Source of the DNA: Ruegeria_B marisflavi
GTDB lineage: Bacteria > Pseudomonadota > Alphaproteobacteria > Rhodobacterales > Rhodobacteraceae
Length of the DNA: 64,000 bases
Direction: 5' to 3'
Assembly (NCBI RefSeq): GCF_025673445.1
Contig: NZ_JAOVQN010000012.1
Span: 62,001 to 126,000, forward strand
Shown: positions 31,601 to 40,454 of the stretch, one piece after another
How the letters are laid out: each line of letters starts with the position of its first letter
Position numbering within the stretch: the first letter of the stretch is position 1
Made by a program: the position numbers and the translations under genes
The notes under the pieces: model-generated
What the model saw: only the letters and a program-made list of their open reading frames with translations
What the model was told of the DNA's origin: nothing
Databases searched by the model: none

Positions 31601-32971
31601 TCAATAGCTGTATTCGCGGTAGATGCAGGTGAGGTCGCCGTTCCAGTCGCCGTTGTAGTGGTCGAGCAGTTCGTCGGCGGGGGTCTTGCCCGTTTCGACG
31701 CTGTCCTTGAGGGCGCTGAGGAAATGGGTCTCGTCCGGGACCATGCCACCGGCGCCGGGGCGGGCGCGGGATTTGAGGCCGGCCTCGGAGATCGCCAGCA
31801 CTTCGCGCGCCAGCGCGTGCATGTCGATATTGCCCGCCCGCGCCTGAAGCCCCTGGCGGCTCGCCTCGATGCGCAGGGTCTCGCGCGTCTCGGCATCCCA
31901 ACCCTTGACCAGGTCCCAGGCAGCATCCAGCGCCGACTGGTCGTACATCAGCCCGACCCAGAAGGCGGGAAGCGCGCAGAGCCTGCGCCACGGACCGCCA
32001 TCGGCACCGCGCATCTCGATGAATTTCTTGATCCGCGCCTCGGGGAAGAGCGTGGTCAGATGATCGGCCCAGTCGCTGAGCGTCGGCGTCTCGCCCGGCA
32101 GCGCAGGCAATTGGCCCTTGAGGAAATCACGGAAGGACTGGCCCAGCGCGTTGATATACTTGCCGTCGCGGTAAACGAAGTACATCGGCACATCGAGCGC
32201 GTATTGCACCCAAGCCTCGAAGCCGAACCCGTCTTCGAACACGAAGGGCACCATGCCGGTGCGGTCGTTGTCGAGATGCCGCCAGACGCGGGCACGCCAG
32301 CTTTTGTGGCCGTTGGGCTTGCCTTCGAGGAAGGGCGAATTGGCAAAGAGCGCGGTGGCAACCGGTTGCAGGGCAATCGCGACGCGCAGTTTCTGCACCA
32401 TGTCCGCCTCGGAGGCGAAATCGAGGTTCACCTGCACAGTGCAGGTGCGGCGCATCATGGTGGTGCCCGATGTGCCCACCTGTTGCATGTAATTGTCCAT
32501 CAGCTTGTAGCGGCCCTTGGGCATCAGCGGCATCTGGTCATGGGTCCAGATCGGCGCGGCGCCGAGGCCGATGAAGCCGACGCCGATCTTGTCGGCGATA
32601 TCCTTGACGTCGCGCAGGTGGTCGTTCACCTCGTCGCAGGTCTGGTGGATGGTTTCCACCGGCGCGCCGCTGAGTTCCAGCTGGCCGCCCGGTTCAAGGC
32701 TGACATTGGCGCCGTCCTTGGTCAGCCCGATAAGCTTGCCGCCCTCTTCCAGCGGCGCCCAGCCGTGCAGGTCGCGCAGACCCTGGAGGACGGCGAGAAT
32801 CGAGCGCTCGCCCTCGTAGGGGAGCGGTTTCAGCGTGTCCTTGCAGTAACCGAATTTCTCGTGCTCGGTGCCGATGCGCCAGTCGGACTTGGGCTTGCAG
32901 CCCGAGGCAAGGTATTCGGCCAGCTGTTCGTGGCGTTCGATCGGTCCGCCGCCGGACTGGGGAATGGACAT
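31601..32971 (-). CDS. gshA: Glutamate-cysteine ligase, plant/alphaproteobacterial type (GCS2)
   Basis: First step of glutathione synthesis: ATP-dependent joining of glutamate and cysteine. 456 residues. The protein begins with a GCS2-type region (RIGTEHEKFGY near 36-46, where the Glu is a metal ligand) and continues with TCTVQVNLDFASEADMVQKL and later CALPAFWVGLMYD. Plant enzymes are redox-regulated by a disulfide; the residues for that cannot be judged here. Expected to be cytosolic and dimeric. The next gene upstream on the same strand ends 155 bp away, so a separate promoter is likely. Confidence 0.94.
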   Translation of the reverse strand: MSIPQSGGGPIERHEQLAEYLASGCKPKSDWRIGTEHEKFGYCKDTLKPLPYEGERSILAVLQGLRDLHGWAPLEEGGKLIGLTKDGANVSLEPGGQLELSGAPVETIHQTCDEVNDHLRDVKDIADKIGVGFIGLGAAPIWTHDQMPLMPKGRYKLMDNYMQQVGTSGTTMMRRTCTVQVNLDFASEADMVQKLRVAIALQPVATALFANSPFLEGKPNGHKSWRARVWRHLDNDRTGMVPFVFEDGFGFEAWVQYALDVPMYFVYRDGKYINALGQSFRDFLKGQLPALPGETPTLSDWADHLTTLFPEARIKKFIEMRGADGGPWRRLCALPAFWVGLMYDQSALDAAWDLVKGWDAETRETLRIEASRQGLQARAGNIDMHALAREVLAISEAGLKSRARPGAGGMVPDETHFLSALKDSVETGKTPADELLDHYNGDWNGDLTCIYREYSY

Positions 32972-33126
32972 GGCTGGGGCTCCGTCTTGGCTGTGCTGCG
33001 TCCGCCGAGAAGTGGCATATTTCGCGCGGGTGTCAATGCATGGGGCGCGAGAAGCTCACGCGGATGTGTTGGCCGGTCGGTGGCCGGAGGTCAGGCGCGC
33101 GGGGGTGCGGGCGGCTGATTCGGCTG

Positions 33127-33654
33127 TCAGTGCAGCCATTGCGTGGGGGGCCGCGAAGGGGTGCGCTCCCAGATCACCACGGCATGGCGAGGGGCGCCGT
33201 TCAGCTCGGCCAGCATGCGTTCCGTGCGCAATCCGGGCAGGCTGGCGAAGACGTCAAAGAGCGCCTCGGCGCCTTCTGCGTTGACCGGGATCAGGAGCGG
33301 CGGCTGGCCGGGGCGCTCCAGCACCCAATGGGCGGGCATGAGGGCGGGGTCGAGCGTGAGCCGTTCGATATCGGCAGCGGCGACCGAGCCGCCGGTAAGC
33401 GGGCCCATATAGGTGATCTCGCCCTCGTCCAGCGTGACCACGCCCGGCCCGCCGGACCCGGTGCGAAAACGGGCACGCTGAAGGCCGACAACAGTGAGCC
33501 CCGTACCGGCCAGCAGGGTCGGCCAGCCGACCCAGCCCAAAAGCCCGCCCGGACCGGTGATCCAGCTGAGGCCCACCAGCGCGATGGCGATCCCCGCCAG
33601 CACCTCGCGCCAGCGCCACAGCGCGGCGCGCGCCTCGGGACGGATGAAACTCAT
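33127..33654 (-). CDS. Membrane protein of unknown function in the rsmE operon
   Basis: A 175-residue protein with a short basic N-terminus, two hydrophobic segments (about 18-35 and 40-58: VLAGIAIALVGLSWI and WPTLLAGTGLTVVGL) and a soluble part with a PH-like beta pattern (VVTLDEGEITYMGPLTGGSVAAADIERLTLDP, then PAHWVLERPGQPPLLIPV). Resembles the two-helix plus PH-like layout of the gene at 23771. The start overlaps the GNAT gene stop (ATGA), so it is the last member of an rsmE-GNAT operon. No function is known to me. Confidence 0.75.
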   Translation of the reverse strand: MSFIRPEARAALWRWREVLAGIAIALVGLSWITGPGGLLGWVGWPTLLAGTGLTVVGLQRARFRTGSGGPGVVTLDEGEITYMGPLTGGSVAAADIERLTLDPALMPAHWVLERPGQPPLLIPVNAEGAEALFDVFASLPGLRTERMLAELNGAPRHAVVIWERTPSRPPTQWLH

Positions 33655-34499
33655 CGCGGCACCCCCAATGTCAGCGGCTCTTTCAGCAGGGCAAGACGGT
33701 AGGAGCCGATCTGGTTGAATCCGATCTTCTCATAGGCCCGTGCCGCCTGTGCCGATGCGGTAAACAGGATCGCGCGGGCCACGCCTTCGCCGCGCAATTC
33801 CTGTAGATGCGCAGCAACAATCTGGCCCGCCAGCCCTTCGCCGCGCCGGTCCCGGACCACGAATACGCCGCCCACCTGAACCGTAATCCCTGCGCGGGCA
33901 TTGATCCCCGTCATCGCCACAGGAATCCCGCCGACGAGCAACAGCCGCACCCGGCCCGAGGCAATCGCAATCCCGGCATTGGCCGCGTTCAGCGCCAGAT
34001 CACAGCCATCGTTCAGCCCCGCATCCGCCGCGTATTGCCCGAACCACTCGGTCAGCAGCGCCCGGTGATCCTCGGCCGGACGGATCAGCGTGGCTTTGCT
34101 TTTGATCCCTGCCAGGTCGCGCGCATAGAGCGGCTCGGCCCGGTTCACGTGCCACGCGTCCCCGGGCACCGGCAACGCTGCCAAGACCACATCCACCTGT
34201 GCCACATCACCGGTCATGCCACGCAGGGTGTAGCCTTGGAGCAGATGAGCATAGGTCTGCGCCTCGGTGGCGCCGATCCCGGGCAGCTGGCACATCAGAT
34301 AACCGCCATTCGTCGCCCCGAATACACCGGTGATGCCCTCACCCGTCTCGCGGAGGAAATACGCGGTACCGTTGGCGTGTTCGGTATTGTTCAGACCATG
34401 CGCTTCGAGATTGCCGAGCAGGAACATGGACGTCTCGCTATGTCGCCTCAGAAAGGCGACAATCGCGCCGACGTCCTTGTCCTCGGCCTTGCGGATCAT
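33651..34499 (-). CDS. GNAT-family N-acetyltransferase
   Basis: A 282-residue acetyltransferase from ATG 34499, overlapping the rsmE stop by ATGA. The acetyl-CoA binding motif A is VFVVRDRRGEGLAGQIVAAHL near 222-242 and the final segment ARAYEKIGFNQIGSYRLAL matches motif B of GNAT enzymes. The first 130 residues are a second, weaker GNAT-like half. Substrate unknown. Placement in an operon with the rRNA methyltransferase suggests co-expression only. Confidence 0.85.
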   Translation of the reverse strand: MIRKAEDKDVGAIVAFLRRHSETSMFLLGNLEAHGLNNTEHANGTAYFLRETGEGITGVFGATNGGYLMCQLPGIGATEAQTYAHLLQGYTLRGMTGDVAQVDVVLAALPVPGDAWHVNRAEPLYARDLAGIKSKATLIRPAEDHRALLTEWFGQYAADAGLNDGCDLALNAANAGIAIASGRVRLLLVGGIPVAMTGINARAGITVQVGGVFVVRDRRGEGLAGQIVAAHLQELRGEGVARAILFTASAQAARAYEKIGFNQIGSYRLALLKEPLTLGVPR

Positions 34500-35221
34500 G
34501 CCCAGTCCCCCAGCGCCTGCTGCCAGAGGGTCATGGCCGCCACGGCGGCGGTATCGGCGCGCAGGATGCGGGGGCCGAGGCTGACGACATGGGATTGCTC
34601 CATCGCGTGCAGGCGCTTGCGTTCGGCCTCGGAAAAGCCGCCCTCGGGGCCGATCAGGATGGCCCATGGCCTGCCCCGCCCTTCCGAGGCGAGGCGCAGG
34701 GCGGACCCGGCCTCGGCCTCGTCGCAGAACATCAACTGCCGGTCGGCGGGCCAGGCATCGAGCAGGCGGGAAAGCTTTTGCAAATCCGTCACCTCGGGCA
34801 CGAAGGTGCCGCCGCATTGTTCGGCGGCCTCGATGGCGTGGGCCTGGAGCCTATCCTGACGGATGCGTTCGGAATTGGTGAAATCGGTCTGCACCGGCAC
34901 GATCCGGGCAGCGCCCATCTCGGCCGCTTTCTCGACGATGAAATCGGTGCGCGCCTTCTTGATCGGGGCAAACAGCAGCCAGAGGTCGGGGGGCAATTGC
35001 AGAGGTTTGGTCTGCGTCTGACAGACCAGCGTACCGCCGCGCTTTCCCGCCTCGGTCACATGGGCCAGCCATTCGCCGTCGCGCCCGTTGAACAGCGCCA
35101 CGGCGGCGCCCGCGTCAAGCCGCATCACCCCGAAGAGGTAATGCGCCTGGTCGCGCGACACCGGAACAGGTTGCCCCGGGGCCAAGGGGTGCTCTACATA
35201 CAGCCTGATCTTTGCACTCAT
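34496..35221 (-). CDS. rsmE: 16S rRNA (uracil-1498-N3)-methyltransferase
   Basis: SPOUT-class methyltransferase of 241 residues that methylates U1498 of 16S rRNA with S-adenosylmethionine. Characteristic segments are LFNGRDGEWLAHV near 45-57, KARTDFIVEKAAEMG near 88-102, and the knot motif LIGPEGGFSEAE near 188-199 followed by VSLGPRILRADTAA. It heads the rsmE-GNAT-membrane protein operon. Its start is 12 bp from the divergent ubiA start, so its promoter must lie inside ubiA sequence or be very compact. Confidence 0.95.
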   Translation of the reverse strand: MSAKIRLYVEHPLAPGQPVPVSRDQAHYLFGVMRLDAGAAVALFNGRDGEWLAHVTEAGKRGGTLVCQTQTKPLQLPPDLWLLFAPIKKARTDFIVEKAAEMGAARIVPVQTDFTNSERIRQDRLQAHAIEAAEQCGGTFVPEVTDLQKLSRLLDAWPADRQLMFCDEAEAGSALRLASEGRGRPWAILIGPEGGFSEAERKRLHAMEQSHVVSLGPRILRADTAAVAAMTLWQQALGDWA

Positions 35222-35233
35222 GAAAGACTACAT

Positions 35234-36196
35234 ATGCAAGGCCAAGCCCCAACACCAGATGGTCAGGTTGCCGATGCGGTGACCGGCAACTGGGTCGATA
35301 TCCATGCCCCGGCCTGGTCGCGACCCTTTTTGCGGCTGAGCCGGGCCGACCGGCCGATCGGCACCTGGCTGTTGCTGCTGCCCTGCTGGTGGGGGCTGAT
35401 GCTGGCCATGCTCGACGGGCAGGATGCGCGCTGGGGCGATCTGTGGATCGCGGTGGGTTGCGGCATGGGCGCGTTCCTGATGCGGGGCGCGGGCTGTACC
35501 TGGAACGATATCACCGACCGCGATTTCGACGGGCAGGTCGAGCGCACGCGCTCGCGCCCGATCCCCTCGGGGCAGGTGAGCGTGCGGATGGCGGTGGTCT
35601 GGATGGTGGCGCAGGCGCTGTTGGCGCTGATGATCCTGCTGACGTTCAACCGGGCGGCCATTGCGCTGGGCGTACTGTCTCTGTTGCCGGTAGCGGTCTA
35701 TCCCTTTGCCAAGCGGTTCACCTGGTGGCCGCAGGCGTTTCTGGGGCTGGCGTTCAACTGGGGCGCTCTGTTAGCCTGGACGGCGCATTCCGGCTCGCTG
35801 GGCTGGGGCGCGGTGTTTCTTTATGCGGCGGGCATCTCCTGGACGCTGTTCTATGACACGATCTATGCCCATCAGGATACCGAGGACGACGCGCTGATCG
35901 GAGTGAAATCCACCGCCCGGCTGTTCGGCGAGCAGACGCCGCGCTGGATGATGTATTTCCTGATCGGCACGGTCAGCCTGATGGGAGTCGCGGTGATCGA
36001 GGCGGCGCTGCCAGATGCCTCGATCCTGGCGCTGGTTCTGGCGCTGGCGGGGCCCTGGGCGATGGGCTGGCACATGGCCTGGCAGCTGCGCGGCTTGGAC
36101 CTGAACGACAACGGCAAGCTCTTGCAACTGTTTCGGGTGAACCGCGACACCGGCCTGATTCCGCTCATCTTCTTTGGCGCCGCCCTGTTCGCGTGA
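35234..36196 (+). CDS. ubiA: 4-hydroxybenzoate polyprenyltransferase
   Basis: Membrane prenyltransferase of ubiquinone synthesis, 320 residues. The first aspartate-rich motif is NDITDRDFDGQ near 92-102 followed by RTRSRPIPSG; the second is DTIYAHQDTEDD near 210-221. About eight to nine hydrophobic helices make the rest. It joins a polyprenyl chain to 4-hydroxybenzoate in the inner membrane. The ATG at 35234 is used because longer frames read into rsmE. Divergent from rsmE with a 12-bp gap. Confidence 0.95.
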   Translation: MQGQAPTPDGQVADAVTGNWVDIHAPAWSRPFLRLSRADRPIGTWLLLLPCWWGLMLAMLDGQDARWGDLWIAVGCGMGAFLMRGAGCTWNDITDRDFDGQVERTRSRPIPSGQVSVRMAVVWMVAQALLALMILLTFNRAAIALGVLSLLPVAVYPFAKRFTWWPQAFLGLAFNWGALLAWTAHSGSLGWGAVFLYAAGISWTLFYDTIYAHQDTEDDALIGVKSTARLFGEQTPRWMMYFLIGTVSLMGVAVIEAALPDASILALVLALAGPWAMGWHMAWQLRGLDLNDNGKLLQLFRVNRDTGLIPLIFFGAALFA

Positions 36197-36258
36197 TTGC
36201 ACCCGGTGGCGGTGGCGGTTAAGAAACCTGTCAAAGACCGGAGAGACACGACCTGCTC

Positions 36259-38202
36259 ATGCGACTTCCCCTGACCCTTGTGGTCGCGCTGACCTTTGTT
36301 CTGGCTGCGGCCCTGTGCGGTGTTGCCGCCAGTTTCGCGGTGACCGCAGTCGAGGAGAACTCGGAAATTGCCGTGCGCCGGGCGCTGGACCTGAACGGGC
36401 ATGACTGGGCCGAGGTTGAGGCGAACGGATTGCAGGTGCAGCTGACCGGCATGGCCCCGGACGAGGCGAAACGGTTCAACGCGCTGTCGGTGGTGGGCGC
36501 CGAGGTGGATGCCTCGCGCGTCATCGACCGGATGCAGATCCGGCCCTCGGCCGGGATGGCGCCACCGCGGTTTTCTATCGAGATTTTGCGCAACGACAGC
36601 GGTATATCGGTGATCGGGCTTGTGCCCGCCCGGATGGACCGGGCGGCGCTGATCACCTCGCTGGGTCGGCTGGCCGAGAACGAAAGCGTGACCGACCTTT
36701 TGGAGACCGCGAGCTATCCGGTGCCCGAGGGCTGGAACGACGCGCTGGGATTTGCGGTCAAGGCGCTGGACATGCTGCCCCGGTCGAAGATTTCCGTCAG
36801 CGCCGGGCGAGTGACCGTCAAGGCAATCTCGGACAGCGGTGCTGACAAGAAGCGGCTGGAAGAGGCGTTGAACCGGGCAGCGCCGCCTTCGGTGAGGATC
36901 GGGCTGGATATCGCGGCGCCGCGCCCGGTGATTACACCCTTTACCCTGCGGTTTCTGATCGACGAGGAAGGCGCTCGGTTTGACGCCTGCGCGGCCGAGA
37001 CTGCCACTTCGCGCGCGCGCATCCTGGCGGCGGCGAAATCGGCAGGCGTCAAGGGCACCCCGGGCTGTACCATCGGGATGGGCGTGCCTTCGCCCCGCTG
37101 GGCTCGGGCGGTCGAACTGAGTATCGGGGCGGTGGCTGCGCTGGGTGGGGGATCGGTAACCATCGCAGATGCCGATATCACCCTGGTCGCCGCCGAGGGC
37201 ACCGATCAGGCGCTGTTTGACCGGGTCGTGGGCGAGTTGCAGACAGACCTGCCGGATGTCTTTGCCCTGCACGCGGTGCTGCCGGAGCCGGAGAAGACAT
37301 CGACTGCGGGACCGCCGGAATTCACCGCGACGCTGAGCCCCGAGGGTCAGGTGCAGTTGCGCGGGCGGCTGGGCAGCGAGGACATGCGGTTCATGGTGGA
37401 CAGTTTCGCCAAGGCGGCCTTTGGCTCGAGCGTGGTCTATACCGCGACCCGGATCGTGCCGGAACTGCCTGGGGACTGGTCGATGCGGGTGATGGCCGGC
37501 ATAGAGGCGCTGGCGACCCTGAAGAACGGTGCGCTGGTGGTGAAGCCGGACAACCTGATCCTGCGCGGGGTCAGCCATGACGAGGAAGCGGGCGCCAGTC
37601 TGGCACGTCTTCTGGCCGAGAAACTGGGCGAATCGCATAGTTTCGAGCTGGACATTGTCTATGAAGAGCCTCCGCTGACCGAAGAAGCCGGACCGGACCC
37701 CGACATGTGCGAGGCGCAACTGGTCGAAATCCAGAAAGCCGGTAAGATCAATTTTGAACCCGGTTCAGCCACCATCGCGGGTAGTTCGGCGACCACCATT
37801 GAACAGATTGCGGAGCTGCTGCAGGCATGTGGGCCGATCCGGCTGGAAATCCAGGGGCACACCGACAGCCAGGGTCGCGAAGAGATGAACAAGCAGCTCA
37901 GCCAGGCGCGGGCGCAATCGGTGCTGAACGAACTCAGGGCGCGACGGGTGCTCACCTCGACTTATTCGGCGGTCGGCTATGGCGAGAGCCAGCCGATTGC
38001 AGACAACGGTACCGAGGAAGGCCGCGAGGCGAACAGGCGGATCGAATTCCGCCTGATCCGGCCCGAGTTGCTCGATGAGGAAACCACCGCGCTGGAAGAG
38101 ATCGAGGCGACGGAAAACGGCGCGGCCGAAAACGCGGATGCGGATGCGGATGCGGCAGCGGGGACGACAGGGGCTGACGGGGCGTCCGGGGAGGATCAAT
38201 AA
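36259..38202 (+). CDS. OmpA-family protein with BON-like repeats
   Basis: Cell-envelope protein of 647 residues. An N-terminal signal anchor (LPLTLVVALTFVLAAALCGVAASFAV) leads into repeated BON-like units (one at about 34-95: AVRRALDLNGHDWAEVEANG; further ones in 100-340) and an OmpA-like peptidoglycan-binding domain at about 490-610 (INFEPGSATI, IQGHTDSQGREEMNKQLSQARAQ, GYGESQPIADN). The acidic C-terminal tail is low-complexity Ala/Asp and includes a short hexanucleotide repeat. It probably links outer layers to peptidoglycan. The next gene starts directly after its stop and should be co-expressed. Confidence 0.88.
   Translation: MRLPLTLVVALTFVLAAALCGVAASFAVTAVEENSEIAVRRALDLNGHDWAEVEANGLQVQLTGMAPDEAKRFNALSVVGAEVDASRVIDRMQIRPSAGMAPPRFSIEILRNDSGISVIGLVPARMDRAALITSLGRLAENESVTDLLETASYPVPEGWNDALGFAVKALDMLPRSKISVSAGRVTVKAISDSGADKKRLEEALNRAAPPSVRIGLDIAAPRPVITPFTLRFLIDEEGARFDACAAETATSRARILAAAKSAGVKGTPGCTIGMGVPSPRWARAVELSIGAVAALGGGSVTIADADITLVAAEGTDQALFDRVVGELQTDLPDVFALHAVLPEPEKTSTAGPPEFTATLSPEGQVQLRGRLGSEDMRFMVDSFAKAAFGSSVVYTATRIVPELPGDWSMRVMAGIEALATLKNGALVVKPDNLILRGVSHDEEAGASLARLLAEKLGESHSFELDIVYEEPPLTEEAGPDPDMCEAQLVEIQKAGKINFEPGSATIAGSSATTIEQIAELLQACGPIRLEIQGHTDSQGREEMNKQLSQARAQSVLNELRARRVLTSTYSAVGYGESQPIADNGTEEGREANRRIEFRLIRPELLDEETTALEEIEATENGAAENADADADAAAGTTGADGASGEDQ
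38134..38151 (+). repeat. Hexanucleotide tandem repeat in the OmpA-family gene
   Basis: GCGGAT is repeated three times, continuing as GCGG, and encodes alternating Ala and Asp in the acidic tail. Slippage would keep the frame and only change tail length. Confidence 0.7.
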
Positions 38203-38517
38203 ATGAACAGAACCGAGTTTATCATCACCACGGCCATCATCCTGTTCGTCGCCTTTTCCATGGGCTGGTTCGCCAACTGGCTGGTGCACCGGTTCACCCG
38301 GGTGCGGCAGAGCGACGTGGCCGATCTGGACCGGATGAGCCAAGAGCTGCACGAGGCGGAGGAAACCCGCGATCAGGCGATTACCTACTTGCAGCAGCGC
38401 GAGGCGGAGCTGTCCAACCAGCTGGCACAGACCGAGGCCGAACTGGGCGCCGCCATGGATGGGCTGCGCGCCGCGCGGCAAGAGGCCGAAGAGCTGCGGC
38501 AGCATCTGAACGGATAA
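38203..38517 (+). CDS. Small membrane-anchored coiled-coil protein
   Basis: A 104-residue protein. One N-terminal membrane helix (FIITTAIILFVAFSMGWFANWLV, about 6-28) is followed by a continuous charged coiled coil of about 65 residues (LDRMSQELHEAEETRDQAI, LQQREAELSNQLAQTEAEL). It starts directly after the OmpA-family stop with no gap and is translated with it. The layout suggests a structural partner or spacer for that envelope protein; no enzyme domain is present. Confidence 0.78.
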   Translation: MNRTEFIITTAIILFVAFSMGWFANWLVHRFTRVRQSDVADLDRMSQELHEAEETRDQAITYLQQREAELSNQLAQTEAELGAAMDGLRAARQEAEELRQHLNG

Positions 38518-38629
38518 CCCTGGGTACAGCGCAGAAAGCCGTATGAACCCGGAACAGCGCGAATGCGTTCAAGTGCTGGGCATTGTGAACATAGCCCACC
38601 ATTGGCGCCATGCGGCGATGTTCGAAATG

Positions 38630-38656
38630 AAAAGGCCGCGGCTTGGGTCCACGGCC
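38630..38656 (-). terminator. Terminator of the D,D-carboxypeptidase gene
   Basis: On the minus strand GGCCGTGG and CCGCGGCC (positions 38649-38656 and 38634-38641) pair through 8 bp with one G-U, loop 7 nt, followed by TTTT. It lies between convergent genes and about 27 bp beyond the carboxypeptidase stop. Confidence 0.75.
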
Positions 38657-38682
38657 AATTCACGAGGTAGCAGGTCTTTGGC

Positions 38683-40182
38683 TCAGGACGGCCCGATCAT
38701 GAAACAGGGGACATTTCGCGCCGAGAGACGGCGGCAGGCCAGGTCGGCCTGATCGCGGGTCATTCCCTGGAAGGTTGCGTCGTACCCTTTGGAGGACTGG
38801 TTGACCTTGCGCAGGGTGCCGTCGAGCGTGTTGATCTCGGCCAGCGCGGTGCGTAGCAGGACCTTTTCGGCGTCATAGCGGCTGGAGTAACGGCCGATAT
38901 TGATACCCCACAGATGCCCGCCGGAGGTGGACAGGCGGGTGACGACCTCGCGTTCGACCTCGACCACGTCGGCTTGCGTCGAACCGGCGTCGGCGGAGGC
39001 CAGAACCAGATTTTCCGGCCGCATGGTCGGGCGAACACCAGGCACAGCATCGGCGCCGCGTTCAAGCTGGGTCGCAATTGACGGAGCGGCGGGCGCCGCC
39101 GGAGTGGCCTCGGCCATGGCAGCGGAGATACCGGCCTGGATGCGGTCTTCGTCCTGGCGGGCGGTTTCGGCGACGGCCTGGGCGACCACGGTCGCGATCT
39201 GGCCACCGGGACGGGCCAGCGGCCGCAGGCTACTGCCGGGCGCGCCAGCGACGCGCACGGTTTTCGAGGTGCTTTCGACAGAGGGCGCGTCGGACGGCAG
39301 ATTGTCGTTGCCCGCATAGAGCGGGATGCCTGGCGCCCGGATCGGGGCGCGGTTGGGTGCTTTGCGGAAGCCGAGGTCGAGCAGTTCGGCCACCTTGGCA
39401 TTGCGCGCGGTGCTCGACTTGCCACCGAACACGGTGGCAATCACCCGCTTGTCGCCGCGCTTGGCCGAGGCCACAAGGTTGAAGCCCGCAGCCTGGGTAT
39501 AGCCGGTCTTGATGCCGTCGGCCCCCTCGTATGCATCGAGCAGACGGCGGTTGGTATTGGCCACCGACTTGATGCCAGCACTGGTTTGGCGACGCGAGAA
39601 CAGGTTGTAATACTGTGGATAGTCATACAGCAGATGCCGCCCGAGGATGGTCATGTCCTGAGCGGTGCTCAGGTGGCCAGACTCGGTCAGGCCGTTGGCG
39701 TTCTTGAAGGTGGTGCGCGTCATGCCCATCGCCGATGCGGTCCGGTTCATCCGGCGGGCAAAAGCGGCCTCGGACCCCGATATGGCGATACCGATGGCGG
39801 TGGCGGCGTCGTTGGCCGACTTGATCGCGGCAGCCCGCACCAGATAGCGAAAGGCGATCTTTTGCCCGGCGCGCAACCCCAGTTTCGATGGCGGCTCGGC
39901 AGCGGCCTGCGGGGTGATGCGGATCTCTGTGTCCATGGTCAGTTCGCCGTTCCGCACCGCCTCAAACGCGATGTAGAGCGTCATCATCTTGGTGAGAGAG
40001 GCCGGGTGGAGCCGGGCGTTGGCATTCTGGGAATGCAACACCTCGCCGGTGCGGGCATCCATCACCATAGCCGCATAGGGCGCTGCACGCGCAATTGAAA
40101 CAAGCGACAGCATCACAACTGCCGCAACGAATAGGAGTAAGCCCATAAGGGCCGGCATTTTTTGCCGAACCTGCACGATCAT
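38683..40182 (-). CDS. D-alanyl-D-alanine carboxypeptidase with SPOR-like C-terminal domain
   Basis: Class A low-molecular-weight PBP of 499 residues. A signal peptide or anchor (about 8-34) precedes the penicilloyl-serine transferase domain with catalytic S62-x-x-K65 (ASLTKMM), S122-A-N (KSANDAA) and K225-T-G (GIKTGYT). A Pro/Ala-rich linker of about 130 residues follows, and the last 80 residues (GINIGRYSSRYDAEKVLLRTA and DQADLACRRLSARNVPCFMI) form a SPOR-like domain that would bind denuded glycan at the septum. It trims pentapeptides of peptidoglycan in the periplasm. Probably DacA/DacD-like, but no exact symbol is assigned. Confidence 0.92.
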   Translation of the reverse strand: MIVQVRQKMPALMGLLLFVAAVVMLSLVSIARAAPYAAMVMDARTGEVLHSQNANARLHPASLTKMMTLYIAFEAVRNGELTMDTEIRITPQAAAEPPSKLGLRAGQKIAFRYLVRAAAIKSANDAATAIGIAISGSEAAFARRMNRTASAMGMTRTTFKNANGLTESGHLSTAQDMTILGRHLLYDYPQYYNLFSRRQTSAGIKSVANTNRRLLDAYEGADGIKTGYTQAAGFNLVASAKRGDKRVIATVFGGKSSTARNAKVAELLDLGFRKAPNRAPIRAPGIPLYAGNDNLPSDAPSVESTSKTVRVAGAPGSSLRPLARPGGQIATVVAQAVAETARQDEDRIQAGISAAMAEATPAAPAAPSIATQLERGADAVPGVRPTMRPENLVLASADAGSTQADVVEVEREVVTRLSTSGGHLWGINIGRYSSRYDAEKVLLRTALAEINTLDGTLRKVNQSSKGYDATFQGMTRDQADLACRRLSARNVPCFMIGPS

Positions 40183-40226
40183 TGCCTCTGTCTGCCTCGG
40201 GCCGCCGGTTTCCGGCTGGCGAATTT

Positions 40227-40255
40227 ATTGTGTTTGAGACAGGCTAACACAGCAA
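40227..40255 (-). promoter_or_regulatory. Possible promoter of the carboxypeptidase gene
   Basis: On the minus strand TTGCTG (40250-40255) and CACAAT (40227-40232) are 17 bp apart. Transcription would begin near 40220, giving a leader of about 38 nt. The -10 box is only a partial match. Confidence 0.35.
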
Positions 40256-40382
40256 TTTCTCAAAATAAACCCGCCGCTTGGGCGCATGTGCAGAATTTGT
40301 TTGTACTTGCTGGACCAGATGTAGGGGTTTGGTTCGTGTGCGCCTCTATACCGGCGATTGTGACGAGAATGTGGCCAATGGC

Positions 40383-40405
40383 AGTACGTGCCCACTGGCC
40401 GTACT
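40383..40405. other. Hairpin in the gap downstream of the HAD gene
   Basis: AGTACG...GCC and GGC...CGTACT form a 9-bp stem with one bulged T and a 4-nt loop. It lies in the 271-bp gap between the HAD gene stop (40455) and the carboxypeptidase start. There is no T-run on the minus strand, so termination is not certain. The rest of the gap shows only the carboxypeptidase promoter. Confidence 0.4.
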
Positions 40406-40454
40406 TTGTGGCCCAGGTGCCGGGTGCAGTGTGCCGGGGCAGATTGTACGGCGC

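Noticed and set aside
31658..33118. 486-residue plus-strand frame opposite glutamate-cysteine ligase
   Set aside because: Shadow of gshA; no motif and it crosses the ligase start region.
34589..35233. N-terminal extension of UbiA into the rsmE region
   Set aside because: It is antisense to rsmE; UbiA homology starts after the ATG at 35234.
35872..37719. 615-residue minus-strand frame across ubiA and the OmpA-family gene
   Set aside because: It is antisense to two recognised genes and has no domain; composition is Arg/His/Gln-rich as expected from a shadow frame.
40183..40454. A small plus-strand gene of about 98 codons in the gap before the HAD gene
   Set aside because: No ribosome site, no domain, and it overlaps the promoter region of the carboxypeptidase gene.
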